Counted from the stretch's first letter, positions 23,088 to 35,091 are shown. The stretch is 64,000 nucleotides of DNA from Topomyia yanbarensis (GCF_030247195.1 NC_080672.1:85124113-85188112); one strand, 5' to 3'. Notes: generated by a model from the letters alone, not told the origin. Translations and numbers: made by a program.

Positions 23088-24530
23088 ATATTCACTTCGG
23101 TGCTGCTAGCCTACATCGTCTCCGCTTTGGACAACGAGAACATCAACATCAATGTAAATGTTGATTCCGACTCGAAAACATACCATCAGTTCAAAACGCG
23201 GGAAGGATCCTTCAACTATGGGTACAACGTAGCCAAGAAACGTTTCAACCAGTTCCAGCACAAGGTCAAGGGCCCGGATGATGTCACGTACGGATGCTAC
23301 GGTTTCGTGGATCCCAAAAATGGTACCCATCTCTATCACTACGTGTCGGATCTGAAGGGCTATCGGATAGTGGCGTTCAACAAGACGACCAAAGTCTACC
23401 GGCAACGGGTGGGGGATAGTGTGTAAGTGTTAGATCCTTAGAGTTTCTAGCAAGTCTAAATCATATTCTAAACTAAACCCACAGAAAGCAACTGCTGCAA
23501 GCCGTCGAGGAGAATCTCTCGTGGGATCAACTTTACTTCCCAGAGGTATGTCGATATCTCTACTTTAGTCAGAAAGAATCGAACCAATTCGCTCTGCCGG
23601 AAGATGCCACCGTTCGGGACGATGGTTCAGTCATCATTGGACCGGCGAATCCAAAGCAAATTACTTCACGGCCATCGCCTCGACCGGTTGCGAATGCCAT
23701 TACAACTCCGAGACCAATAGCTCCAACGAGAAACGTAGCACTAGGTACGGTTACAATCAGCAAAGGGTCTATCCCGACGAGTCCAAGAACTACGCTGGCA
23801 CCTCGGACGACTGCTGCTCCCAAGCGGGTTTATAATGGTAAACTTGTAAACTTGCTTTTGAAAAATGTCGAACATTAAAATTATTGTAATATTTCACAGA
23901 CTATCCGTCGAAGGTCGTTGAAAAACCAGTTGAGATCTATCCAAAAGTAAAACTCAATGCCGGAGTGGGCCTGTCAACACGAAAACCGCACGAGAACTTG
24001 ATCCTTAATTTAGCAACGACACAATCGGAAACCGTTGTGAATCCAAGTGAGTTCGGTAACAGTAACATGTAATTAATCAATTTACTAATCTCGTTCTACC
24101 TTCAGATAACGCTGACAGGGGTGACTTGTTCTCTATCGGGCAGGACATACAGGAAGTGAAGTCTACCCTGAAAAAGCTTATCAATCACCTACTCTCGAGG
24201 AATTCGGACTGCAATACTCCTTCCATTACTGGGCCTAGCTCTGGTCCCGGTTATCATTACCACCCAAATAATGCAGCTCTTCCGTCGAGCATCGATACAG
24301 ATTTCAACCCTTCGCGGAGTCCTGTCGTCCCAGCGTCCGGTGAACCGGTGCGATCAGGTGCAGTAACTGCATATTTGCCGCTAATTGTGGCGGATTTCGC
24401 AGCAGGAAAAGCCCCACACATTTTAGGCAGTATTCCTGAGAGTGGATCGGTGAAACTAGCCCTTCCCGCCTATCCGGCCTTTCATCCACCACAGTGTCCA
24501 GTGTGTCGAAATGATAGAAATAAAAAATGA
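23088..24530 (+). CDS. Cuticular protein with R&R chitin-binding domain (3' exons)
   Basis: Four exons are readable: 23088-23422, 23485-23837, 23900-24046 and 24106-24530, joined by GT-AG introns of 62, 62 and 59 bp with phases that keep one frame (419 residues after the missing first exon). Exon 23088 opens inside a signal peptide (IFTSVLLAYIVSALD), the usual place of the first intron in insect cuticular genes, so the start codon lies upstream, possibly beyond the LTR element. Residues about 45-100 form an R&R (chitin_bind_4) domain: GSFNYGYNVAKKR, then YGCYGFVDPKNG and YHYVSDLKGYRIV. The rest is Pro/Thr-rich (PTSPRTTLAPRTTAAPKR), then an EVKSTLKKLINHLLS helix and a C-terminal CPVC. The product should be secreted and bind chitin in cuticle. 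An AATAAA overlaps the stop region. It might correspond to Drosophila Cpr73D, but I cannot confirm that. Confidence 0.8.
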
Positions 24531-26395
24531 AATCTATGGTTAAATATATGTTCTTATATAAAAAGAATGGGTCTAGCCTTCATTACCAACCGCTGACTAT
24601 AAACTAGTTGTCTGATTACAATGCACCAAAAAAAACTGGTACGCGATCTTGACTCGCGCAGGTAATTGTTTTCCACGGATTCGAAACCCATTTGGCTGAC
24701 CGCACCGGCTCGGGTGGGATGGACCCATGATGATTAATAATACATACCGCATCTACTGGCTAGTTTGATGCGGTCGACTCATCCATTGTTCACCTGCCCT
24801 GAACCAAACTTGTCCATCGGAACAAACACTCTTACTTTGTCGTTCACAAGAACAACAAATCGTAAATAATTTCATTATCACCGAACACATTTTTCCCAAG
24901 CCCTTTCCGGTATGCATATTGAAATATGTAGCTATCTTCTTCGGTGTTTTTCACACGCCCGGGGCCACTAAGTGCCAGCGGATTTGCGGTTGCGTGTGAC
25001 TCATCGTGTGGTTAGCCGGACCTTGACACAATTTCGAACAGCATGTATCAATATTTTAGTTGAAAAAAAGCATAAATTGATTGGGAAGTGGGCGCATACG
25101 AACAATGAAAACAGATTGTCCAAGGCACAATCAGATTAGAAGAGTTTGTTGGCTGCTATCGCTTGCAAGGTAAGAACAGAATTGGTGCTATCAGACCGTA
25201 TAACCATAATCGAAGAATGATGTGAAAATAATTATTCACTAGATTCATAATTGCTTGAAAGGTAAATTGGCTCGTGGCTGTATGAAAAAAATTGAAAATG
25301 ATAAATGCCAATTAATAAATGCCTTAATCACTAATGACTTGAGATAATCACTAGGATCTGAATGTAATTTTGAAATGTCCTATGTGAAAACTATCCCAAA
25401 ACTAAGACTGAAGAAGATAGGCCGACATCGTCGAATTATGAATTTGATATTTATTATTTATTTATTGCGAATTTTACCCCCAAATAGACTCACGGCAAAA
25501 AAATTTTGTCACACGAAAATATTCTCACACCGCATCTACCATAGTTTGGTTGTTGCGGTGGCTAACAAAAACAACATTTAACGCCCTCTCTAAGATTGTG
25601 CATAAGATATTCGGTTTGTTTATTTACTGTCTCCCGTGCAGTTTCGTGAGAATATTTATTTTGCTGCTTTCAAATTGTGCACGAAAGTCTATCTACAGAT
25701 GAAAGGGCAATACGAGATACAAATAACTCTAGATGCAACAATGGATATTCAAGAGTTCAAAGTATTCAGGAGCAAACCGAATATGACAATCCATGATGTT
25801 TGCATACATGTTTGCAAATATCATCCGTAAAACCCGGGCCACGGAACTCTATACGCAGTTGATCAGCGGGATGGAGGACGAAACTTACCTAAAAACTATC
25901 TCCATAAATGGGAATATATCAGTTTAAAGCCCAAGTTTACCGTCCCAGAGAATGCTCGAGAGAAAAGAATGTAGAAATTTGCGCTAAAACTTCTGATCTG
26001 GTGGGAGATTTGAAAAAGTGAGGAAACGGATCAACTCTTCTTTTGTTAATCAGGAGTCTTTCCCAATTCTTCCGCATCATCCGAATTTGGGAAATTAATA
26101 ATTCCTAAAACAATGGCCAAAGGTAGAATGGGGTAGCTGACCAAATAGTTGTGATAGCTGGTATAGTTGTGATAGTGATGGAAAACTTGTTGCATTTGAT
26201 CATTTAAATAACTTAAAGGCCAGTAAAACAATTTATAAATTTCATTTTTCTACTATTACTTAGAATACTATATGAATTTATGCAGTAAAAGAATTAAATG
26301 TCTGCATCAAATGCTTTTTCTTTGCGGACTCCACAACGACTGTAGCGCGCTAGCTATTTCGCTAGCAGGAGTAGTTTTTTTTCTATGTTTATAAC
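24531..26395. other. Intergenic DNA with a possible gene relic near 25.6-25.95 kb
   Basis: Most is featureless. From 25636 a frame reads MQFRENIYFAAFKLC and then IQITLDATMDIQEFKVF, stopping at 25830; the following 100 bp continue in other frames with gene-like codon use (TELYTQLISGMEDETY). It might be a decayed secreted-protein gene, but no family is recognised. Confidence 0.35.
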
Positions 26396-26399
26396 TAAG

Positions 26400-26962
26400 T
26401 GAAAAACCCGTTTTAATCCACCTAGTGGTGCAATTGTGCCTTTCTCATTTATCCAAACTACGATTCCATGGCTGGTTATGTTTAATATAATGGTGGAACT
26501 GTCTATTAGATATTCAGTGCGATTTACACATAAGTACAATGAATCGACAGCTGCGAACATGAGTTACTATGTGTCGACGCTGAAACACTTGAAACCAGCG
26601 GCGGATCCAGGAAGAGGGTTCGGGGGTTTGAACCCCGCCAAAAATTTTCAACTTGTTATGAAATTTTAAATTAGTCTCTCAACTCTAAATTATTCCAAAC
26701 CAAATTTTTCACTGGTTTTTTAGACCCACTAGGAAAGTTTATTCTAGAGGAATTAGAAAATTTTATTCGCGTGGAGGGGTACTTGATGAGGGAAGGGCGG
26801 TTTAGGGAAGGGTGGTGAGTGATGTGGGGGGTGCCCCTCACCGTATCCCACTAATTACGACCCTGTTAAAATGCAGAAAACCTATGTAAGTCAAAAAAAT
26901 TGGCCGGGATTAGGTGACGATTTTCAGCGTGATTGCATAACCTTTCTATAGGAGAAAGGCAA
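26400..26962. repeat. Dispersed repeat, inverted relative to 10065-10480
   Basis: Begins with AAAACCCGTTTTAATCCACC and GTGGTGCAATTGTGCCTTTC, includes CAGCGGCGGATCCAGGAAGA and CAAAAATTTTCAACTTGTTA, and ends with GATTGCATAACCTTTCTATA. The same blocks, reverse-complemented, are found between 10065 and 10480. Confidence 0.7.
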
Positions 26963-26990
26963 AACCCGATTGTGTATATTTTTACATATA

Positions 26991-27902
26991 GGGGAACATG
27001 GGGAAACTTGACCAGGTTTTCAGCTAAACCTGCATACATCTCTAAAAAGCCTTCAATCTTTCAAAAGTCAATGAGATATAATGTGCAAAGTTATTGTGCG
27101 TGTTCATGATTTTTTGCAGATTTTTTAAATTAATTTTTTAAAAGTTACAAAACTGCGGGGAGACTTTACCAATGACTGGGGAGACTTCACCAAGAGAATT
27201 TTGAAAAATCATAACAAAAAATAATGACATAAAACATACTGTAATTATTTTTTCCATATTCTCGAGTTCCTTAGGTAGCAGTAAAAAATATAAAAGGATT
27301 GCATTTAATAAATTTCGATTTTTTAATGCATTTTTTAAGGATTAACTGTACTGCTTAAATTGCATGTTCACACGTCACAAAATCAGTCCTACCACTGGTA
27401 ACTTTATTTACTAATACTAAAATATATAGACTTATGTTTGATGGCGTCATTAACATTAACAGTAGATACCAAAGCATAGTAAATATCAGGAATTTTGTAT
27501 CTGTCTTCAGCTAATTGCCACTTGGTCAAGTCTCCCCAACATTAGTTATTGCGTTTAATGTCATGCAAATTCTAGTAATAACTATTCCAATGCTCCAATT
27601 TATGTAAAATCATTTCACTGCTTCATAAAGAATAAGATGATATCTTAGTACTTTAATAGTAATTAGTAGTCGAGTAGATATATTCATACAAAGTTTGATA
27701 AAAAATTACATTATTTAATGCAAATTTATTAATCATGGAATATTTTCTGTAAGGAAAGGATTTTTCATTCCAAACTTTTAAAATTATCTTAAGGGTTCGA
27801 AACAAGTATAAAAAAAGTTTTGAAAAAAATTTAAGAAACGAAGAGAAGACGCCATAGCCAAAAATAGAATTTTGCACTTGGTCAAGTCTCCCCATGTTCC
27901 CG
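26991..27902. mobile_element. MITE with GGGGAACATGGGGA termini
   Basis: 912 bp with left end GGGGAACATGGGGAAACTTG and inverted right end CGGGAACATGGGGAGACTTG, flanked by TA on each side (26989-26990, 27903-27904). Internal words GGGGAGACTTTACC and GGGGAGACTTCACC repeat the terminal theme. TA flanks suggest Tc1/mariner-type mobilisation. No transposase frame. Confidence 0.75.
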
Positions 27903-28269
27903 TACTTTCTAGCAAGAAGATAAGCATACTTTGCAAAATCAAACGGTATTGTTTTGGCTATTACTTCGCATATAAACGTGCATTACAACTATTGGGTCAA
28001 GGCAGCCTGTCATGTCGGTTTAGTTGTAATAGTAGAGCCAGTTTTTCCCAAGTGTACACGAAAAAAAATGTGAATAAAGTGCCATGAATTCTGAAACAAT
28101 CACGTTTTTACGTTACGAAAACAGGACCAAGAACAAAAATCATGTGTTTTATAATTATGTTCCATTTTTAGTCAGTAACGCCTACATAACGCTTTTATTT
28201 GTAGAGATTTTTTTCTGTTTTGTAAACGTCAGGCACGGTTTTTGCCATACCATTATTGAGTCGATTTTC

Positions 28270-29095
28270 TATACGTGAACTAGTTCACAACTTTATGAAT
28301 ATTATTCATAAAACCAAAGGTTGAATCGTGATTTTATTCATAGCTTTTAAAAACATATTTTTTTTGGTTCGTGTCCCGACCCCGCACATAGGGTTAGAAA
28401 TTTTTCATAAGAGATTTTTCTAACCCGAAGAGGCGAATGACCTTAAGGGTAAAACCTCTATAATCAAAATTAAAAAAATAAATATTTTTTTCTTTGTTGG
28501 GTACATTAACCACTGCGACCAGTTATTTGATCTATTGTGAAACATATTTACTCGTGAACTATTTCACGAAACGCGAAACAATATTCATGAATCTTTTCAA
28601 TCATCGTGAACTAGTTCATGATTCCAAATATAATAGTCACGATTCAATAACCGTGCTCGTGAAATAGTTTACAGAACCGCACAATGTTATTCATGTATAC
28701 GTGAACTGATTCCTAATTTCTAGCGCATTAGTCACAATTCACCATTCATGATCATGAACTAATTCTCAAAACCATGAAATAATTTTTATATATTCGTGAA
28801 CTAGTTCATGATTCCTTGTATAATAGTCACGACTTACCATTCGAGCTCGTGCAATAATTCACAAAATTGAAAAATATTATTCTTGACCAGTCGTGCTCTT
28901 GAAATAGTTCATAAAATCATGAAATCTTATTCATAGAAACGTGAACTGATTTGTAATTCCTGATCTAATAGTCACATCTGATTATGTGTTGCCGTGAAAT
29001 AGTTGACAAAATCAAAAAATATCGTTCATGTTTTCATGAACTAGTTCATGATTCCTAGTATAATTTTCACGACTGACCATTCATGCTCATGAAAT
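28270..29095. repeat. Minisatellite of palindromic GTGAACTAGTTCATGATTCC units
   Basis: Units of about 95 bp alternate CGTGAACTAGTTCATGATTC, TATAATAGTCACGA and CTCGTGAAATAGTTCACAAA. Unit starts are visible near 28274, 28604, 28700, 28794, 28940 and 29035. GAACTAGTTC is a perfect palindrome. A SINE interrupts the array at 28365-28475. Confidence 0.75.
28365..28475 (+). mobile_element. tRNA-derived SINE, 5'-truncated copy
   Basis: Contains GGTTCGTGTCCCGACCCCGC (B-box derived) then ATAGGGTTAGAAATTTTTCA and GGCGAATGACCTTAAGGG, TAAAACCTCTATAATCAAAA. Matches the copies at 33905 and 45733; the A-box half is missing. Confidence 0.75.
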
Positions 29096-29104
29096 AGAAG
29101 ACAT

Positions 29105-29315
29105 CCGTAATCATGTGCAACTCTGCACATGGTTTTTGTCGTGAAATGTCATATATTTATGTACACTGTGCATGCAAAGTTTGAAAGAAATCGGTTAAGT
29201 AGTTTTTTAATGGCAGGTAACACCGCAAGGCATGTTTTCCCCCGAGACTTTCTACAAAATGCTTCGTCACCGAGTCGCTTGTCGATATTTTTGTATATAA
29301 AAATTACAGCATATT
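29105..29315 (-). repeat. MITE fragment related to 53443-53857
   Basis: The reverse complement carries AAAAATATCGACAAGCGACT, GAAGCATTTTGTAGAAAG, then CTGCCATTAAAAAACTACTT and AACCGATTTCTTTCAAACTT, parallel to the middle of the inner MITE in the LOA-like LINE at about 53580-53700. The ends are missing. Confidence 0.65.
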
Positions 29316-29334
29316 ATTGAAAATGCTCAGATAG

Positions 29335-31152
29335 TCTCCTGCTTCCGTTATCAATGGTGTTCAATAGCTCTCTGTCGTCAGGAAGATTCCCTGACTTATG
29401 GAAAAAAAACATACATTTTCCCAGTGTCCAAAAAAATGGAACAAAAGCGTCTTTCGAACTATTGAGGAATAGCTGCATTATGTGCAGTATCTTAACTATT
29501 CGAACTGATTGTGCTTGATTTTATCACTCATAACTGCTCAAGCTACATATCCGAGACCCAACATGGCTTTATGCTTAAACGGTCAACTACTACAAATTTA
29601 GTATCTTACACATCCTTCATCATTCAGTGTTTACAAGCAAGACTACAGGTAGATGCCATTTATACCGACTTCTCCGCGGTGTTTGACAAAATTAATCACC
29701 AGATAACTGTGTCCAAATCAAGTAGACTTGGATTTTATGGCTCCTTTCTGGATTGGCTTTACTCGTACCTAACCGTACGTGAAATGGCAGTAAAAATTGG
29801 AGACTCTACGACATCACCATTTGCTGCCAGCTCGGCAGTTCCTCGGGGCAGTCATCTCGGACCTTTCATATTTTTGCTCTATTTAAACGACCTAAACCAT
29901 TTGCTGAAATGTATGAAACTTTCGTTTGCTTACGACTTCAAACTATTTCAGCTTATCAGGAATGCCAAAGACGCAAAATTCTTGCAGTCCCAGTTGGATG
30001 TGTTTACTAATTGGTGCTATGCCAATAGGAAGATATTAAACGCCTCCAAGTGTTCGGTTATATCTTTTACTCGCAAACATTCGAAAGCTAATTTCGACTA
30101 CAATATCTCACAAATCGATCTCAAACACGTATATGGCCCCCCAATCCCGTTTGCATTGAACTGACATAAGTCAACATCTCAGCGGGCACACAAATTATGG
30201 GCCCCACTGACAGTTCAGATTGTTCTGCTCATTTTGCTTGAAGCTCGTTCTGCACTAATCATACACCGTACGGTATAACTCGATCTTTAGATGTTTATCG
30301 AAAAGTGAAAAAATTGGACCGAACAGTGAAGAAAAGTGTTGTTTTGAATATGTCAGCGAATAACAAAAACTTTTCGCCATGATACCAACAAATTAAACGA
30401 ACTGGACCATCACAAAGTTGTGTCGAATGAAGTCGATTATGTTTATTGTGGATCAATCTTAACACGACGTTTTAGATCTTGGCTTTGAAATCATGGCGGC
30501 GTAGCAGATACCTGATCTCAAACGGGAATCATCTGTTAAAGATTTAGGAGTCTACTTAGATCCCAAACTAAACTTCAAGCACCACATTGAGTACACTATT
30601 TCTAAGGCCTCTAAGCTGTTGGGATTCGTTTTCAGAGTCACTAAGAACTTTACCAACATACATTGTTTAACAGCACTCTATTGTGCTTTGGTTCGCTCTA
30701 CACTCGAATACGGCAATGTAGTCTGGGCACCTTACTACCAAAATGATATTCAACGAATTGAAGCTATTCAGCGTAAATTTGTTCGTTTCGCACTTCGTCG
30801 ACTCCCATGGAGGGACCCACTGAACCTACCGAGCTACATAGATCGCTGTAGGCTTATTGACCTCGATCTTCTGTCTGTACGCCTGGAAGTTTCGAAGGCC
30901 GTTTTCATTCCCGACCTACTGCAATCTCGAATCGATTGCTCTGAACTTCTACATCTTTTGGACATCGACATTCGTCGTCGCAGTCTTCGAACCCATTCTT
31001 TCTTTCGCATTCCGGTAGCCAGAACAAATTATGGTAATAACGCACCTTTTGTCAGTATGTGTCGTCTTTGCAATCGCTGTTCCAATGTCTTCGACTTCCA
31101 TTTGTCCCGTAACGCTGTCAAGAAATCCTTTCTAAGCTCATTATCTTGTTAG
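29335..31152 (+). pseudogene. LINE reverse transcriptase, copy 2, broken
   Basis: Reverse transcriptase blocks in order: FNSSLSSGRFPDLWK (frame broken by stop codons), SETQHGFMLKRSTTTNLV, AIYTDFSAVFDKINHQI, VPRGSHLGPFIFLLYLNDL, and the active-site region SFAYDFKLF, in which the first aspartate of the YADD box is tyrosine. After the insertion, frame 30619-31152 gives the C-terminal domain (LYCALVRSTLEYGNVVWAP, ARTNYGNNAPFVSMCRLCNR). Loss of the catalytic residue, stops and an insertion make it inactive. Confidence 0.85.
30117..30523. mobile_element. 387-bp insertion with 10-bp duplication GATCTCAAAC
   Basis: GATCTCAAAC stands at 30117-30126 and 30514-30523. The DNA between (30127-30513) is absent from copy 1, where the RT reading is continuous. 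It has no clear terminal inverted repeats and no coding frame. The duplication length suggests retroposition rather than a cut-and-paste element. Family unknown. Confidence 0.75.
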
Positions 31153-31325
31153 CTGTAGTCTAGTGCTAGTTCCTAGTTATTTAGATTATGCTGTTAGTTT
31201 TAATTGTAGTTATAAGTGACGAATTGTATCATTTGGATGTCTGTTATCTGTTGATATAAAAGATGAGGAGGTTTTATGCTTGCTGGAGAGAGAGATTCAG
31301 CTCCAGCGGGCTTTTCCCTACTCCC

Positions 31326-31461
<136 letters not shown>

Positions 31462-32328
31462 GATACACTATAATGTACAAAAATTGTGATCAATTCGCTG
31501 CACGCAAAGTCCTATAAAAACTACAAGGGGTAGCCCTATGGGGTTGCACGAACTGTAGGCATAGGACTATACTGCTTAATGTAAAATATTTATTTTCTTG
31601 GTACATTTAGAGTAATAATAAATCAAATATATTTCTTACGTATAGTTTAAGCACAACCAATCAACATCCAATGTTCCATATTGAACCAAACCTTCTAGGT
31701 TATCAGGTCATTTCATTTGTAGTAGGTGATCGAATCCGATTAAACTTATTTGAGAAGATCTGAAGAAAGAAGACAGAAAACCGCGGCCGAACGAATATCT
31801 GGAACTGTTTTAAATCTTATAGCACAATGCATGCTTTGAAAAATTGTAAAAACTTTTCGATTGTGTGCTGCAAAAAACCCAGACCGACGAAGAAAAATCC
31901 AATTTTAGACCATATAGTCACATTTCATCTATACAGCAAGTTTTCTAGTTATATTTTGCCATTATTGTAATTTTCCCAAAGTACGCATAGAAATGTAGCG
32001 AACACAGTTGTTTTAATCATATATCGAAACTATAAATATACAAGTATCGACGACAATTTTATATACAGATTTAGATGCGTTTTGGAACGGTTTTTCGAGT
32101 GGCAGTGTATTCATTCATAAATAGGCTTTGTAGTATGTACCTATTAGCAGAATCAAAATAGGATAGGCTGAGTGGAAATGAATCAATCAATTGATTGAAC
32201 GTAAATAATAAACTTTCGTTGTGCTTTCCATCGATCCGCGTAAATTTGTTGCTAGGGAAGTTTTCGTCTTTGCGCAACAAAAGCACAAATTGCTATCAGG
32301 CAGGTTACGCATGCAATCGCCAACAAAT
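31462..32328. other. Intergenic DNA, nothing recognised
   Basis: AT-rich, short unsupported frames only. Confidence 0.4.
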
Positions 32329-32385
32329 TGTGTAGGTAGGTATACCTAATTTGTTAGTAACAAATTAGATATACCTACCTACACA
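32329..32385. repeat. Near-perfect palindrome, 28-bp arms, 1-base loop
   Basis: TGTGTAGGTAGGTATACCTA begins arm 1 (32329-32356); arm 2 (32358-32385) is its inverse with one mismatch. A partial relative (GTAGGTAGGTATGCATACCT) is at 45024. Confidence 0.9.
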
Positions 32386-32531
32386 TTCGCCCCAAACATT
32401 GAACCCCAGCGCACAAAGCCAAATGAGTCAACGCTGATGATGATGGGTAGAGTGAAAGAGACAACTACTACCACGACACTATGTTAACCGTGTTTGCAAA
32501 TGTAGCTCGAATGTACAAGCAATTTTGTGTA

Positions 32532-33083
32532 CCGTAAAACGGGGGAACATTGATCATTTTTTCTACAGTTTTTCGAATAACTTAATTTAATTCAGGTAGA
32601 TGTAACTGTTTGAATTTGTAAATTGCATATCCGTAGGCAATTTTATGGCCCGATATTGTGTCGTCTCGAAAGAAAACAAAATTGCTTAGAAGGATACTGC
32701 CGACTTTTCTCTAAAATAGTTGAAATTAAATAGTTAACATAAAAAATCTCGGATTTTTAAGATGACTTATTTGACAAACATATCTACGGTTTCTAGAAAA
32801 GTGATCAGTTCAGTTGAAGTTGATCGATTTCATTAATGTACAAGGAATTGTTTGAACAGCTTATAATGATGCGTAAGAGTTGTATCATTTTCAATTTGTT
32901 CATAAAAGGCACATTAAATGACGAAATAATCATTGCCGGTAGATGCTGAACATGTTTGGAGGATGGTTGGAGGATGGTTGGAATTTTGTTACGATGATTT
33001 TGCTAGATGATTTATCGTACGTTACTGAAAAAATATCATTTGATCAAACTTTCCCCGGTGATCAAAGATACCTCGTTTTACGG
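32532..33083. mobile_element. MITE with CCGTAAAACGGGG termini
   Basis: 552 bp, left end CCGTAAAACGGGGGAACATT followed by GATCA, right end inverted CCGTAAAACGAGGTATCTTT followed by GATCACCGGGG. Flanked by TA on both sides (32530-32531, 33084-33085). No coding frame. Tc1/mariner-type by the TA flanks. Confidence 0.8.
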
Positions 33084-33089
33084 TACAAA

Positions 33090-33904
33090 TAATTGTGTAC
33101 AAGATTTTACATAAAAGTGTGCTGGAAACGAGCACAACACAAAAGAAAACATAGTGTTTGAATGGACAAGCTCAGTCGCGTGTTGGACGGAACTGGGTAG
33201 CATACCTCCACAGCCAGTGCAACGGACTTCTAACTCAGCTACACTGGCTGTGAAAACAAACTGTTCTTTAAATAGTCGACGATGACGTCATTCATAGAAG
33301 CGTAGCGCGCTAGATACACAAATCAGTCGTGCCAGACTTGGGAAGCGCTATTTTCTGTGCGTAAATGGGCGATATTTTGACTAGGTTGTACATTATTTGA
33401 ATTTTTAATGCCCTGATATCAAAAATCTTTGGGTTTATCTATTGGAATCTATTCTTAGAAGTATATCGGGACGATATGTGCAAAAAATTTGAAAATTTAT
33501 CGTGAGATGAATTATTTATTCTCTTGAAATTCGGTGCTCTTTTTCAGCAATCGCAAATCATGAATTTGTTGATCTTGAATTTACTATTGCGCCGAAATCT
33601 GCCAAGTTCCTTTTGATAAGAGCCAGATCGAAGCGAACTCACATCAGCCTTTTTCGGGTAAACAATAGGTAATCACTCGCGATAATTATCGGAATCAAAG
33701 ATCCACGTCAAACACTCTTCGTTAGCCAATCACACCGCTTTCACTTCCGTGCGCGATACTTTCATACCTAAGCTGACCAACTGTGGGCTAGGAAAAATCC
33801 GTACCCATTTTATCTCAAAATTTATAACACTAAAGTTATTTAGACTGTTTAGTATTTCTCTTGTTTACTATATTTTACTACAGGTAATGAGATTTTTAAC
33901 AATG
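33090..33904. other. Intergenic DNA with a short hairpin
   Basis: CACAGCCAGTG (33209-33219) and CACTGGCTGTG (33242-33252) form 11-bp inverted arms. Nothing else recognised. Confidence 0.5.
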
Positions 33905-34055
33905 GTTTTTGGGGTTGGCACAGCGCAGCTGGTAAATCGATTGCTTCAATTCCAAACCCCGCACACAGGGTTAGAGTTTTTCCAAAAGAGATTTTTCTAC
34001 CACGAAAAAAAGAAGCAAATTACCCTAATTTTAAAACCTCTATAATCGAAATATT
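33905..34055 (+). mobile_element. tRNA-derived SINE, diverged copy
   Basis: GGCACAGCGCAGCTGGTAAA (A-box part), ATTCCAAACCCCGCACAC (B-box region decayed), GGGTTAGAGTTTTTCCAAAA and TTAAAACCTCTATAATCGAA. It is the same family as the 45733 copy but more diverged. Confidence 0.75.
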
Positions 34056-34152
34056 TTCTGAATTCAATGTAATTGATGGAGCACAGAAATTATATGCCAG
34101 AGTGCCTGTGCTAGTGTCCTGATCGGTTTCCTCCATGTACATTTCTCGACAA

Positions 34153-34391
34153 ACATGTCAAATGGTCCTAAGTGCAAATAAGAGTCTCTCTTTGTTTACT
34201 TTCTGTTTCGATTAATACGGCGTCATCTTAAAACTTTTCAATATTGTTTCAGGATATATCGAAAAACTTTGATTTCGACTAGCTTATTCTGCTAAGAGTT
34301 GAGTAACAAACGTATAAACTGCCGAGTTATTAGCGAAAGAGAAAGTAAACAAAGAGAAATTGTCATTTGCACTTAGGATCATTTGACATGT
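34153..34391. mobile_element. MITE with ACATGTCAAATG termini
   Basis: 239 bp with long inverted repeats of about 60 bp: left ACATGTCAAATGGTCCTAAG, right inverted ACATGTCAAATGATCCTAAG, both continuing through TGCAAAT and TCTCTTTGTTTACTTTCT. Target duplication not clear. No coding frame. Confidence 0.8.
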
Positions 34392-34399
34392 TTAGCTAG

Positions 34400-35090
34400 A
34401 TTTGTTATTTAAGGGGTCTCCCACTCGCGAGGCATTGATTACTGCAAAGCGTGGTTTGTAGATTTAAATATTCTGTCGTGTTTTGTATTGTTGGTCCAGG
34501 TAGGAAGGACGCAATCTTACCGCGTAACCATTATTGAAATACCTAGGAATAAATAGTTTTTTTCATGTGTCCTTTGTAATAATTCCACTTTTCTGAACAG
34601 CGACATTTTTAAAGACCGTATCGCAAGTTCGAGGTGCCATATCGTGCAGTCGAATCTCGATTTTGCCATTATCCATAAACACGATATTGATTTTGATTCT
34701 AATGCATCACGATCAGCGACTTGTAGATTGTTCTGCAAAATGATTTTATTTGCCTGGCGCAATCTATCGAAAATTATCATTATTGGATGTCTGATATGAT
34801 AGCATCTGATAGAGGTGACTTTCGCAAGGCTAAGCTTTGAAACCTGTATGTAAATACTCCAAAAACTCGGACTAATATGAAATCATTCGAAGTCACGTTC
34901 TTTGACCAGAGTTCCTCTTTTGTTTTTCATATTCACTCATTTCGTCACTAAACGATCACTTCGGCAAGAAATAAAGTATTACAGCGATTATTGTTCGAAT
35001 TGGCACTTCCCGACTGATTCTACAATACAGTAATTCCTCCAAAATTCACCCAAAAATCTTCAAAATCGCGAAAGACCGATGAAACATTAG
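34400..35090. other. Intergenic DNA, nothing recognised
   Basis: The reverse frame 34517-34780 has no recognisable domain and no flanking exon signals. Confidence 0.4.
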
Positions 35091-35091
35091 A

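Noticed and set aside
23541..23565. 24-bp intron at GTATGT..TTTAG in the cuticular gene
   Set aside because: Far too short to splice, and the frame is open straight through it.
25636..25830. Secreted-protein gene (DUF1091-like)
   Set aside because: Only loosely reminiscent; the frame is short and following sequence needs several frame changes.
28270..29095. CRISPR-like array
   Set aside because: Units are degenerate, contain no unique spacers of constant size, and the genome is animal; it is a minisatellite.
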